A DNA stretch of 64,000 nucleotides, taken from CAMLOF01 sp041913045 (GTDB taxonomy: Bacteria; Pseudomonadota; Gammaproteobacteria; Burkholderiales; Burkholderiaceae_C). How positions within the stretch are numbered: the stretch's first letter is position 1; each line of letters begins with the position of its first letter. This document shows, piece after piece, positions 35,063 through 44,235 of this stretch. The position numbers were made by a program, and so were the translations under genes. The DNA lies in contig JAYSGB010000004.1 of the NCBI GenBank assembly GCA_041913045.1, forward strand, positions 1-64,000, in the 5' to 3' direction. The notes beneath the pieces were generated by a model, which was given only the letters and a program-made list of their open reading frames with translations, had not been told where the DNA came from and searched no databases.

Positions 35063-36346
35063 ATGACCACACTGCAAGACTGCCAGCGCCTGGACGCCCA
35101 GGACCCCTTGCGCCCCCTGCGCGACCTGTTCGACCTGCCCGAAGGCGTGATCTACCTGGACGGCAACTCCCTGGGGGTGTGCCCCAAGGCCACCCCGGCC
35201 CGCGTGGCGCAGGTGGTGCAGCAGGAATGGGGGCAAGGGCTGATCCGCAGCTGGAACACGGCTGGCTGGTTCCAGTGGCCGCAACAGGTGGGCAACAAGA
35301 TTGGCCGACTGATTGGTGCCCGAGCTGGCGAAACCGTGGCCACCGACAGCACTTCGGTCAACCTGTTCAAGGTGCTGAGCCTGGCCGTGACGCTGCAGGC
35401 CCAGGCCGACCCGGCACGACGGGTGATCGTGAGCGAACGCAGCAACTTCCCCACCGACCTGTACATTGCCGAGGCGCTGTGCCGCGAGCGCGGCTGGACG
35501 CTGCGCCTGATTGAAGCCGCCGAGCTGCCCGCCACGCTGGGCCCCGACGTGGGCGTGGTGATGCTGACCCACGTGAACTACCGCACCGGCGCCATGCACG
35601 ACATGCCCGCCGTGACGGCCGCCGTGCACGGCGCGGGCGCGCTGATGGTGTGGGACCTGGCGCACAGCGCAGGTGCCGTGCCCGTGGACCTGAACGGCGC
35701 CAACGCCGACTTTGCCGTGGGTTGCGGCTACAAGTACCTGAACGGTGGCCCTGGTGCCCCAGCCTTTGCCTGGATGAACGCCCGCCACGCAGCGCGCCTG
35801 GGCAAAGACTTGTGGCAACCGTTGGCTGGCTGGTGGGGGCACGCTGCACCCTTCGCCTTCACGCCCGATTACCAGCCCGCCCCCGGCATCACGCGCTTCA
35901 TGTGCGGCACGCAACCCATGATCAGCCTGGCCGCGTTGGATTGCGGCGTTGACACGGTGCTGGCCGCCGAGCCCTTCGGCGGCATGGCCGCGCTGCGCGC
36001 CAAGTCGCTGGCGCTGACCGACCTGTTCATCCAGCTGGTGGAGGAACGCTGCGCAGGGCACGGCTTGAGCCTGGTCACGCCGCGCGCGCACAGCCAGCGC
36101 GGCTCGCAGGTGTGCCTCTCTCGCTCGGAAGGCGCCTACGCCATCGTGCAAGCGCTGATCGGACGCAACGTGATTGGCGACTACCGCGCAGGCGACGCGC
36201 AGCAACCCGACATCCTGCGCTTCGGCTTCACGCCCCTTTACCTGGGCTTTGAGGATGTGTGGAACAGCGTGGAGCACCTGCGCCAGGTGCTGGTCACGGG
36301 CGAATGGCAACGGCCTGAATTCAACCAGCAGCACGCCGTGACCTGA
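35063..36346 (+). CDS. kynU: Kynureninase
   Basis: This 427-residue PLP enzyme cleaves kynurenine to anthranilate and alanine. The PLP lysine is in GCGYKYLNGGPGAP, and the N-terminal segment IYLDGNSLG is a family signature. AAGAGACGAGAG precedes the ATG. It sits between kynB (30 bases) and kynA (26 bases). Confidence 0.96.
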   Translation: MTTLQDCQRLDAQDPLRPLRDLFDLPEGVIYLDGNSLGVCPKATPARVAQVVQQEWGQGLIRSWNTAGWFQWPQQVGNKIGRLIGARAGETVATDSTSVNLFKVLSLAVTLQAQADPARRVIVSERSNFPTDLYIAEALCRERGWTLRLIEAAELPATLGPDVGVVMLTHVNYRTGAMHDMPAVTAAVHGAGALMVWDLAHSAGAVPVDLNGANADFAVGCGYKYLNGGPGAPAFAWMNARHAARLGKDLWQPLAGWWGHAAPFAFTPDYQPAPGITRFMCGTQPMISLAALDCGVDTVLAAEPFGGMAALRAKSLALTDLFIQLVEERCAGHGLSLVTPRAHSQRGSQVCLSRSEGAYAIVQALIGRNVIGDYRAGDAQQPDILRFGFTPLYLGFEDVWNSVEHLRQVLVTGEWQRPEFNQQHAVT

Positions 36347-36372
36347 AGCTGAAGCCCACGAGGAAACAGACC

Positions 36373-37260
36373 ATGTGCCCCTACACCCCACCTTCCGACG
36401 GCGGCTGCCCGATGCACGCCAGCGGCCACACCGAAGCCATCGTGCGCGAGGAAAAGGCCCAGCTGGACTTCAGCCGAGACATGAGCTACGGCGACTACCT
36501 GCAGCTTGACGCCATCCTCAACGCGCAAAAGCCCCTGTCGCCCGACCACAACGAGATGCTCTTCATCGTGCAGCACCAGACGAGCGAGCTGTGGATGAAG
36601 CTGATGCTGCACGAGCTGCACGCCGCCGTGGCCTGCGTGGCGCGCGACCAGCTGCCTGCGGCCTTCAAGATGCTGGCGCGCGTGAGCAAGATCATGGAGC
36701 AGCTGGTGCACGCCTGGGACGTGCTGGCCACCATGACGCCCCCCGAGTACAGCGCCATCAGGCCCTACCTGGCGCAGTCCAGCGGCTTCCAGAGCTACCA
36801 ATACCGCTGCATCGAGTTCGCGCTGGGCAACAAGAACGCCGCCATGCTCAAGCCGCATGCGCACCGGCCCGACCTGCTGGCCATGGTGCAGGCCGCGTAC
36901 GAGGCACCCTCACTGTACGACGAAGCCCTGCGCCTGCTGGCCCGCCGTGGCTTGGCCGTGCCCGCCAGCCACACCCAGCGCGACTGGACCCAGCCCTACG
37001 TGGAAGACGAAGCTGTGGAACAGGCCTGGCTGCAGGTGTACCGCCAGCCCGAACAGCACTGGGACCTCTACCAGCTGGGCGAGGAGCTGACCGACCTGGA
37101 AGACGCCTTCCGCCTCTGGCGCTTCCGCCACCTCACCACCGTCGAGCGCGTCATCGGGCTCAAGCGCGGCACGGGTGGCACGGGCGGCACCAGCTACCTG
37201 CGCAAGATGCTGGACGTGGTACTGTTTCCGGAAATCTGGAAACTGCGTACCGACCTGTGA
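36373..37260 (+). CDS. kynA: Tryptophan 2,3-dioxygenase
   Basis: This 295-residue heme enzyme opens the indole ring of tryptophan to N-formylkynurenine, the first step of the pathway. Family features are SYGDYLQLD, HQTSELWMK with the distal histidine region, and the C-terminal FRHLTTVERVIG with the heme-binding histidine and GTGGTGGTSYLRK. AGGAAA precedes the ATG at 36373. The stop overlaps the next gene as GTGA. Confidence 0.97.
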   Translation: MCPYTPPSDGGCPMHASGHTEAIVREEKAQLDFSRDMSYGDYLQLDAILNAQKPLSPDHNEMLFIVQHQTSELWMKLMLHELHAAVACVARDQLPAAFKMLARVSKIMEQLVHAWDVLATMTPPEYSAIRPYLAQSSGFQSYQYRCIEFALGNKNAAMLKPHAHRPDLLAMVQAAYEAPSLYDEALRLLARRGLAVPASHTQRDWTQPYVEDEAVEQAWLQVYRQPEQHWDLYQLGEELTDLEDAFRLWRFRHLTTVERVIGLKRGTGGTGGTSYLRKMLDVVLFPEIWKLRTDL

Positions 37261-38507
37261 ACCCACCCCCCGCCGACGATTCATCCCTTTCCCAACACCG
37301 CAGCGCCTGGCTGCCGCTGCTCGCGCTGATCTCGGGCTTCGCGCTGAGCCAGGCCTTCCGCACGGTCACAGCCATCATCGCAGGCGGGCTGCAGGTCGAA
37401 TTCGGGCTCTCTGCCCAGGCCCTAGGGCTGTTCGCAGGCACCTTCGCCTTTGCCTTCGGGCTCAGCCAGTTTGCCATGGGCGTGGCGCTGGACTACTACG
37501 GCCTGCGCCGCACCATCCTGGCGGTGTTTCCGCTCGCCATTCTCGGCGCGGTCGTTTCGGCGCTGGCGCCCAACTACAGCGTGCTGGTGCTGGGGCAGGC
37601 GCTGATCGGCATGGGCTGCTCGCCCGCCTTCGTCACGTGCACGCTCTACATCGCACGGCACTTCCCGCCCAAGCGTTTTGCCTTCTTTTCTGGGCTGGCG
37701 TTGGGCCTGGGTGGCCTGGGCCTGTTGCTCACCGGCACGCCCATGGCCTGGTGGGTGCAGCAGACATCCTGGCGGGCGGGCTTTGGCCTTCTGGCGGTGT
37801 TGGCAGCGCTGGCATGGTTGCTGATTCACTGGCAACTCAAGGAGCCCGCAAGCAATGCAGGCAACCGCCCGGGAACGCTGCTGAGTACGCTGCGGGGCTT
37901 CGGCTCGCTGTTTCTGCTACCGCATACCCTGGGCATCATGGCGTTGGCACTGGTCAGTTATGCCGCCTTTCTCACCTTGCGCGGACTGTGGCTCGGGCCT
38001 TTGCTGATTCACCGGCACGGCTTCAGCCTGCTGGACGTGGGCAACGTGGCGCTGGCTGTGTCGGTGCTTTCGCTTTTCATGCCCGCGATGTTCGGCAGGT
38101 TCGACCCAGGCGCAGCCTCGCGGCGGCGGTGGATTGTCGTGTTCGCCTGCTCCACGGCATTCGTCTTCATGCTGATGGCCGTGTGGCACAACGCCTGGAC
38201 GGACGTGGCCGGGATGGTGCTGGTGGGCGCGCTGTCTGGTGCGGGAGTGCTGCAGTACGCGAACGTGCGCTCAGCCTACAGTGCCGACATGACCGGCAGA
38301 GCCTTGTCGGTGTTCACCATGGCCATGTTCCTGGGCGTGGCGCTGGTGCAGTCGCTCACGGGCTGGGCTGCGTCGGCAGCGCAGCAGCACGGCCTGGACC
38401 CGTACACCGCAGCACTGGCCACCACCGGAGGCTTGCTGGCCCTGGGGGCGCTGTCCTTCTGGTGGTTGCCCGCCCCACCCAGACCCGCCCACGAACCGGC
38501 GGCCTGA
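37257..38507 (+). CDS. MFS transporter, coupled to kynA
   Basis: This 416-residue protein of the major facilitator superfamily has about 12 membrane helices with the motif DYYGLRRT in the loop after helix 2. I chose a GTG start at 37257 because it overlaps the kynA stop as GTGA and leaves a short cytoplasmic N-terminus before helix 1. The operon position suggests transport of tryptophan, kynurenine or anthranilate; the substrate is not shown by sequence. Confidence 0.82.
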   Translation: MNPPPADDSSLSQHRSAWLPLLALISGFALSQAFRTVTAIIAGGLQVEFGLSAQALGLFAGTFAFAFGLSQFAMGVALDYYGLRRTILAVFPLAILGAVVSALAPNYSVLVLGQALIGMGCSPAFVTCTLYIARHFPPKRFAFFSGLALGLGGLGLLLTGTPMAWWVQQTSWRAGFGLLAVLAALAWLLIHWQLKEPASNAGNRPGTLLSTLRGFGSLFLLPHTLGIMALALVSYAAFLTLRGLWLGPLLIHRHGFSLLDVGNVALAVSVLSLFMPAMFGRFDPGAASRRRWIVVFACSTAFVFMLMAVWHNAWTDVAGMVLVGALSGAGVLQYANVRSAYSADMTGRALSVFTMAMFLGVALVQSLTGWAASAAQQHGLDPYTAALATTGGLLALGALSFWWLPAPPRPAHEPAA

Positions 38508-38520
38508 GCCCCGCGCAGTC

Positions 38521-39384
38521 TCAGCGCAGCGCCTGCGCCAGCAACGGCGCCATGGGCACAACGTTCGTCGGGTGGGCAATGCAATCGGTGCTCCACACCT
38601 CCCCCACGCCCGCCTCGCGCATCACCTGCAGGGCGTCACCAGCAAACAGGGCGTGGGTAACGGCCACGTCCACCGACGCGGCGCCCGCCGCCAGCAGCAG
38701 CCTGGTGGCACGCGCCACCGTATGGCCGGTGCTGGCCACATCGTCAAGCACCACCACTTGCCGCCCTTGCAGGGCCACGTCGGGCAGTTCGATTTCCACG
38801 TGCCGGTCACCGTGGCGCACCTTGCGGCACACGGCACTGTCGTTGCCATGGCGTGCGGCGGCCTGGGCCACCCACTGTGCGGCTTCTTCGTCTGGCCCCA
38901 GCAGCAATGCGCCCGGGCGTTGCTGAGCGATCCAGTCAGCCAATGCGGGCGCACCGCTGAGCACCACAGGGCGCGCCGCAGGCACCGCCTCACCCAGCGT
39001 AGCCACGCGGTGCAGGTGCGGGTCCACGGTGATCACAGCGTCGAACAAGCCCGCCAGAAAGCCCCCGACGATGCGCTGGCTCACGGCCTCGCCCGGGCGG
39101 AAGGCCATGTCCTGGCGCATGTAGCCCAGGTAGGGGGTGACGAGCGTCAGGTCGCGAGCACCCAGTTCGCGCGAAGTGCGTGCGGCAAGCAGCAACGCCA
39201 CCAGCTTTTCGTTGGGCTGGTGCAGGCCGCGAAACACCACCACGCGCTCGGGCAACGGTGTGGGCAGGCGCAGCTTCAACTCGCCGTCTGGAAAGCGGTG
39301 GCATTCCACCAGGGCCGCCTGCATACCGGCGGCTTCGGCAAGCCGGACGGCTGGCGCAGCTTCGTCTTCAAAGTACAGCAGCAT
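38521..39384 (-). CDS. Ribose-phosphate diphosphokinase-like protein (archaeal-type)
   Basis: This 287-residue member of the PRPP-synthetase family is shorter than the housekeeping Prs (about 315). It has the PRPP loop VVLDDVASTG, the segment GYMRQDMAFRPGEAVSQR and VDPHLHR, closer to archaeal PRPP synthetases than to bacterial Prs. It starts one base inside the stop codon of the AMP-phosphorylase-like gene (TGATG). The pair may connect nucleotide phosphorolysis with PRPP. It could also be catalytically divergent. Confidence 0.75.
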   Translation of the reverse strand: MLLYFEDEAAPAVRLAEAAGMQAALVECHRFPDGELKLRLPTPLPERVVVFRGLHQPNEKLVALLLAARTSRELGARDLTLVTPYLGYMRQDMAFRPGEAVSQRIVGGFLAGLFDAVITVDPHLHRVATLGEAVPAARPVVLSGAPALADWIAQQRPGALLLGPDEEAAQWVAQAAARHGNDSAVCRKVRHGDRHVEIELPDVALQGRQVVVLDDVASTGHTVARATRLLLAAGAASVDVAVTHALFAGDALQVMREAGVGEVWSTDCIAHPTNVVPMAPLLAQALR

Positions 39385-40973
39385 CAGAACTCCACGTACA
39401 CGTGCGGCAAGTCACCTGGTGCGCCCAGGGTGTAACCACTGCCCTTGAGCGTGGCTTGCCGGGCGAACTCCAAGTCGGACTGGAAGCTGGCATACACGCG
39501 GTACAGGGGCTCGCCTGCGCGCACCTGGTCACCCAGCTTGCGCGCCAGGTCCACCCCGGCGCCCTGCACCTTGGGTGCCCCCGCCAGCTGGGCAATGCGC
39601 GCTATGCGCAGGTTGTCAATGCCAGTCACCACACCGTCCTGCGGGGCGCAGACATCAAAGCTCAGCGCGCCCAGCTGGGGGTGTTCGTGGTCAAAGGCCT
39701 TGCCGCCCTGTGCCTCGATGATGGCCATCATCTTCTTGAGTGCGCGGCCCGAATCCAGAATGTCGCGCGCAATGGCGTAGCCGTCGCCGCCACGGATGTC
39801 CGGGTCGCATTCCAACAAGCGGCCCGCCAGTCGAAGCGACTTTTGCCGCAGGTCCTGCGGCGCCAGGGGGTGGTTCTCCAGCACGCGCATCACGTCGCGT
39901 GCCTCCAGCACCGGCCCCACGCCGTTGCCAATAGGCTGGCGGCCATCGGTGATCACCACATCAAGTGACAGGTTCAGCCGCCGCGCCACGTACTCGAACA
40001 GGCGGCGCAACCGCTGTGCCTCGGGCATGGAACGCACCTTGGCGGTGGGCCCGATGGGAATGTCCAGCACCAGATGGTTGGAGCCCGCCGCGATCTTCTT
40101 GGACAGGATGGACGCCACCATCTGCCCGGGCGAATCGAGCGACAGCGGGCGCTCCACCGAGATCAGCACATCATCGGCAGGCGACAGATCAGCCGTTCCA
40201 CCCCAGGCCAGGCATGCCCGATGCTCACGCACGATTTCGGCCAGGCGGTCAAAGGGCAGCTCCACATTGGCCAGCACCTCCATGGTGTCGGCCGTGCCTG
40301 CGGGCGAGGTGATGGCGCGAGAAGAAGTCTTGGGGCAGACCAGGCCATGCGCCGCGACGATGGGCACCACCAGCATCGACGTGCGGTTGCCCGGAATCCC
40401 GCCAATGCAGTGCTTGTCCACCACCAGCGGCTCGCGCCAGTCCACGCGGCGGCCGCTGTCTATCATGGCTTCCGTCAGGAAGAAAACCTCCTCGCGGTCC
40501 AGTTCACCCCGGTTGGTGGCCACCACAAAGGCCGACAGTTCAATCTTGGAATAGCGGTGCTCGGCAATGTCACGCACGATGGCGTGAAAGTCCTCGCGGC
40601 CCAGGCGTTCGCCGTCGATCTTGCGGTGCAGCGCGGCGATCGACACCGGCGCCTCGGCCTGCTGGATGGAAGCCGTGTGCCCCCGCTCCACCCCCAACTG
40701 GTCAAACGCGTCTTGCGAAAGGCCCAATTCGTTGCACTGGACGATGCGGGGGTCGGACGTGACGTTGAGCGTGGCCAGGATACGCTTGCCATTGGCACGC
40801 ACCTCCACCTTGGATAGTGCCTGAAAGCCCTCTGCCCGATACACATCGCAATCGCGGTGCAGGTAGGCCACGTTCTCGCGGTAGGTGTCGATGGCGACGC
40901 GGCGCAGCTGCAATACCGCTGCACCAGGGTGGGGTGGCTCCGCTTCAGGCGCCTGGCTGGACACAGGATTCAT
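39384..40973 (-). CDS. AMP phosphorylase-like / thymidine phosphorylase-family protein
   Basis: This 529-residue enzyme belongs to the nucleoside phosphorylase family II but has the long architecture of archaeal AMP phosphorylase, with a roughly 90-residue N-terminal extension, not the 440 residues of bacterial DeoA. Key segments are DKHCIGGIPGN (186-196) and KTSSRAITSPAGTAD (215-229); archaeal AMP phosphorylases have nearly the same, whereas DeoA has SGRGLGHTGGTLD. The reaction would be NMP plus phosphate to base plus ribose-1,5-bisphosphate. Annotation as plain thymidine phosphorylase would probably be misleading. I chose the ATG at 40973 with GAGG upstream; a GTG at 40985 is open. Confidence 0.75.
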   Translation of the reverse strand: MNPVSSQAPEAEPPHPGAAVLQLRRVAIDTYRENVAYLHRDCDVYRAEGFQALSKVEVRANGKRILATLNVTSDPRIVQCNELGLSQDAFDQLGVERGHTASIQQAEAPVSIAALHRKIDGERLGREDFHAIVRDIAEHRYSKIELSAFVVATNRGELDREEVFFLTEAMIDSGRRVDWREPLVVDKHCIGGIPGNRTSMLVVPIVAAHGLVCPKTSSRAITSPAGTADTMEVLANVELPFDRLAEIVREHRACLAWGGTADLSPADDVLISVERPLSLDSPGQMVASILSKKIAAGSNHLVLDIPIGPTAKVRSMPEAQRLRRLFEYVARRLNLSLDVVITDGRQPIGNGVGPVLEARDVMRVLENHPLAPQDLRQKSLRLAGRLLECDPDIRGGDGYAIARDILDSGRALKKMMAIIEAQGGKAFDHEHPQLGALSFDVCAPQDGVVTGIDNLRIARIAQLAGAPKVQGAGVDLARKLGDQVRAGEPLYRVYASFQSDLEFARQATLKGSGYTLGAPGDLPHVYVEF

Positions 40974-40981
40974 CTTGCGCC

Positions 40982-41983
40982 TCACTGCGGACGGATCTGG
41001 TTGCGCTCGATGACCTCGCGCATCTTGGCCGTGTCAGCCAGCACGCGCTTGGCCAGCCCTTCGGCCGACGTTCCCGCCACCTGCCAGCCCTGGGCAAAGA
41101 TCTTCTCCCGCACCTGAGGCTGCCGAACGATATCGGCGAGCAACAGCGACAGCCAGTTCACATGCGCCTTGGGCATGCCCACAGGCGCCGCCACGGCGTT
41201 CCAGATTTCCAGCTGGAAGCCCTGTATGCCAGCGTCTGCCAGGCTGGGCAGCTCGGGCACCAGCGTGCTGCGCCCAGGCGAGGTGAGGCCCACGGCCTGC
41301 AGCTTGCCTGCCTTGACCTGTGCCATCGCCAGACCGGGCGGCAACAGAGCCATCTGGACGTCCCCCTGGATCATGGCGGTGATGACCTGGGGGTTGCCAG
41401 GATAAGGCACGTGCACCGCCTGCAATCCGGCGGCTGCCTTGAGCATTTCCATGCCAATGTGGGCCACGGTGCCAATGCCGGGTGAACCGTAGTTCCACTG
41501 CCCACCGGCTTGCCGTGCAGCCGCCAGGAACGCCTTCCCCTGCCCAGGCACCTTGTTGGACACCGCCAGCACCAGCGGCGCCGTGGCCAGCAACGACACG
41601 GGGGCCAGATCGCGCAGCGGGTCGTAAGGCGTGGCGGGGTTGAGGATCTTGGCAGTGGTCATGTTGCCGTTGATCATCAAGCCCAGAGTGTGGCCGTCGG
41701 TGGCCCGTGCCACCATCTCGGCAGCCACGTTGCCACCCGCGCCCGGGCGGTTTTCCACCACCACGGGTTGGCCCAGCGCCTGCGACAAGGGCTCGGCGAT
41801 CGTGCGCGCCATCAGATCGGGGGACGAGCCCCCCGGGAACCCCACCAGCAGCTTGACCGGACGGTTGGGCCAGCCACTCGGTGATTTGGCCCAGACCGCC
41901 TGCCCCGTGGCCAGACAGGCCGCTGACGCGACGGTGCCCTGCAGCAGGAAACGGCGGGAAATGGGGGTTGCGTTTCGACTCAT
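40982..41983 (-). CDS. Bug/TctC-family periplasmic solute-binding protein 3
   Basis: This 333-residue Bug protein has an export signal with a twin-arginine-like SRRFLLQG and cleavage near VWAKS, followed by VKLLVGFPGGSSPDLMAR and VENRPGAGGNVA. AAGGAG precedes the ATG at 41983. It lies between a flavin monooxygenase gene (46 bases) and the phosphorylase gene. An aromatic carboxylate ligand would fit the monooxygenase neighbour. Confidence 0.87.
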   Translation of the reverse strand: MSRNATPISRRFLLQGTVASAACLATGQAVWAKSPSGWPNRPVKLLVGFPGGSSPDLMARTIAEPLSQALGQPVVVENRPGAGGNVAAEMVARATDGHTLGLMINGNMTTAKILNPATPYDPLRDLAPVSLLATAPLVLAVSNKVPGQGKAFLAAARQAGGQWNYGSPGIGTVAHIGMEMLKAAAGLQAVHVPYPGNPQVITAMIQGDVQMALLPPGLAMAQVKAGKLQAVGLTSPGRSTLVPELPSLADAGIQGFQLEIWNAVAAPVGMPKAHVNWLSLLLADIVRQPQVREKIFAQGWQVAGTSAEGLAKRVLADTAKMREVIERNQIRPQ

Positions 41984-42029
41984 TCTTTGTCTCCTTGTGA
42001 TGGGGTGGGAGTATCCCCCCAATCAATGG

Positions 42030-43241
42030 CTATGCGCCAGCAGGCAGCGGCGGCCCAGCATACAGGTGCGGCACATCCAGCAGCGATTCGCCCAGCGCCG
42101 CCATGGCGAAATTGCGCCCCCAACGCACCACACCATCGGCATGAAAAACCAAGCCATTGCGCCGGGAACGCTCCTGCACCCAGGCATTGCGGCGCCAGCG
42201 CAGGCCCGCCCAGCGCTGCAGCAGGGCTGGCCAATCAACACGCGCGGCGGCTGGCGCCTGGCTGAGCATTTGCCCCAAGGTCCAGGCATCTTCCAGCGCC
42301 ATGGCAGCACCCTGCGCAAGGTAGGGGCGCATGGGGTGGGCCGCATCCCCCAGCAAAGCCACCCGCCCCTGGGCATGTTCATGTGCACCCTGCATGGGGG
42401 CGCGGGCATTGAGTGGCCACAAGCGCCATTGCAGCACCGCGTTCAGTACCTCGTCCAGGTCTGTGGCCGTGCTGCCCAGCGCCGAACGTAGTTGAGCAGC
42501 ATGGGCCTCGTGGTCCCAGCCCTGTGCACCTTCGGGCACGGCACCCTCGACCACCACCACTACGTTCATCCATTCACCCGCCCGCACAGGGTATTGCACT
42601 GCGTGCAGGCGCGGCCCCAGCCAGGCGGTCACGGCTTGTCGCCGCAGGCGCTCGGGCAGATCGGCCATGTAGACCATGCCACGGTAAGCGAGATGCCCCG
42701 AAAACACCGGCGCACCATCGCCCAGCAGCATGTCGCGGGTACGGCTCCAGAGGCCATCACACCCCAGAACCGCGTCAGCCGTGAGGCTCATGTCGCCAGA
42801 CGTATCCAGGCGCACCACCTCACCTTGCGTTTTCATGCCCGTCAACTGCTGGTTCAAGTGACAGGACACCGAAGCATGGTCCTCCACCGCGTCCAGCAGC
42901 ATCGAATGCAGATCTGCGCGGTGGATGGTGGCGTAAGGCTGGCCATAGCGTTCCCGCGCACGTGCACCCAAGGCCAGGCGCCCCAGGCGCTCCCCACTGC
43001 CAGCGTCGCGCACCAGCAGTTCCTCAGGAAAGGCAGCGCATTCGGCCAGCGCGCCCCCCAGGCCCCAGTCGTGCAGCACACGCACGGCATTCGGCCCAAG
43101 CTGTATGCCGGCACCCACCTCTGAAAACAGCGGTGCCTGCTCGATCAGTTGAACCCGCAGTTCCGGCCGTGCACGCGCATAGGCCAAAGCCGCCCCCAGG
43201 CCGGCCATGCCGCCGCCCACGACAACGATACGGTCCTGCAT
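42030..43241 (-). CDS. FAD-dependent monooxygenase, salicylate-hydroxylase-like
   Basis: This 403-residue group A flavoprotein monooxygenase has the FAD motif GGGMAGLGAA at the N-terminus, a DG motif (GCDGLWSRTR) in the middle, and GDAAHPMRPYLAQGA near residue 290. Relatives hydroxylate aromatic acids such as salicylate, 6-hydroxynicotinate or 3-hydroxybenzoate with NAD(P)H. The start at 43241 (MQDRIVVVGGG) is preferred; a TTG at 43256 overlapping sppA is possible. The Bug gene follows directly. Confidence 0.85.
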   Translation of the reverse strand: MQDRIVVVGGGMAGLGAALAYARARPELRVQLIEQAPLFSEVGAGIQLGPNAVRVLHDWGLGGALAECAAFPEELLVRDAGSGERLGRLALGARARERYGQPYATIHRADLHSMLLDAVEDHASVSCHLNQQLTGMKTQGEVVRLDTSGDMSLTADAVLGCDGLWSRTRDMLLGDGAPVFSGHLAYRGMVYMADLPERLRRQAVTAWLGPRLHAVQYPVRAGEWMNVVVVVEGAVPEGAQGWDHEAHAAQLRSALGSTATDLDEVLNAVLQWRLWPLNARAPMQGAHEHAQGRVALLGDAAHPMRPYLAQGAAMALEDAWTLGQMLSQAPAAARVDWPALLQRWAGLRWRRNAWVQERSRRNGLVFHADGVVRWGRNFAMAALGESLLDVPHLYAGPPLPAGA

Positions 43242-43252
43242 CTTGGTCAGGC

Positions 43253-44224
43253 TCAACGCAGGGCAGGCGCCCAGCGGTGCGACAGCTGCATGGCCTTTTC
43301 GCTCACACCGGCACCGAAGCGGCGTGCCAGGCGCTCGGCCACGTTCTCACGCTGGGTGTAATCAATGATTTCCTCGGCCTGCACCACGTCACGGGCCACC
43401 TGGTCCAGGCTGCCCAGATCGTCGGCCAGGCCCATGGCCACGGCCTTCTGGCCGCTCCAAACCAAACCACTGAACGTCTCGGGGGTGATCTTCAAGCGGT
43501 CCCCACGGCCTTTCTTGACCACGTCAATGAACTGCTCATGAATCTCGTTGAGCATGCCTTGTGCATAGGCACGCTGCGCATCAGTCTGCGGGCTGAAAGG
43601 GTCCATAAAGCCCTTGTTCTCGCCAGCCGTCAACAGACGGCGCTCCACGCCCACCTTGTCCATCAAGCCGGTGAAGCCAAACCCGTCCATCAGCACGCCA
43701 ATGCTGCCCACGATGCTGGCCTTGTCCACGTAGATGTTGTCAGCCGCAGCAGCGATGTAGTACGCCGCTGAAGCACACGTTTCCTCCACCACGGCGTACA
43801 CCGGCTTCTGGTGCAGGGCCTTCAAGCGGTGAATCTCGTCGTTGATCATGCCTGCCTGCACCGGGCTGCCACCGGGCGAATCGATCAGCAGCACCACCGC
43901 TTGGGCACCACTGTCCTCAAACGCCGACCGCAGCGAATCCATGACCGCGCGGGCGTTGGCATCCGCCTCGGCGCCGATTTCACCGCGCACCTCGACCAAT
44001 GCGGTGTGGGGGCGGCTGACCGAGGTGGCCGGCGTCATGTCGCGGTAGGCCAGCCACAGGATAGCCACAAACAGCGCCAGCCAAAGCAGCCGGATCGCCA
44101 CCTTCCAACGCCGGGCCGCGCGCTGTTCCTGCAACGCGGCAAAAGCGAGCTTTTCCAGCGTGGCGCGCTCCCAGCCCGGTGCGGGCTGCTGTGGGGGCTG
44201 GGGCGGCTGCGTCATGTCTTGCAT
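43253..44224 (-). CDS. sppA: Signal peptide peptidase SppA-type S49 serine protease
   Basis: This 323-residue membrane peptidase has one N-terminal membrane helix (about residues 40-60, WKVAIRLLWLALFVAILWLAY region) and the S49 core. The nucleophile serine is in SIVGSIGVLM and a general-base lysine in VDKA upstream of it. Short-form SppA (one domain) degrades remnant signal peptides. GAAGAG precedes the ATG at 44224. It lies between the Rieske and monooxygenase genes, a common order in Comamonadaceae. Confidence 0.88.
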   Translation of the reverse strand: MQDMTQPPQPPQQPAPGWERATLEKLAFAALQEQRAARRWKVAIRLLWLALFVAILWLAYRDMTPATSVSRPHTALVEVRGEIGAEADANARAVMDSLRSAFEDSGAQAVVLLIDSPGGSPVQAGMINDEIHRLKALHQKPVYAVVEETCASAAYYIAAAADNIYVDKASIVGSIGVLMDGFGFTGLMDKVGVERRLLTAGENKGFMDPFSPQTDAQRAYAQGMLNEIHEQFIDVVKKGRGDRLKITPETFSGLVWSGQKAVAMGLADDLGSLDQVARDVVQAEEIIDYTQRENVAERLARRFGAGVSEKAMQLSHRWAPALR

Positions 44225-44235
44225 AAGTCTGCTCT

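Noticed and set aside
34370..36391. Minus-strand open frame of 673 codons opposite kynB and kynU
   Set aside because: Shadow of recognised plus-strand enzymes.
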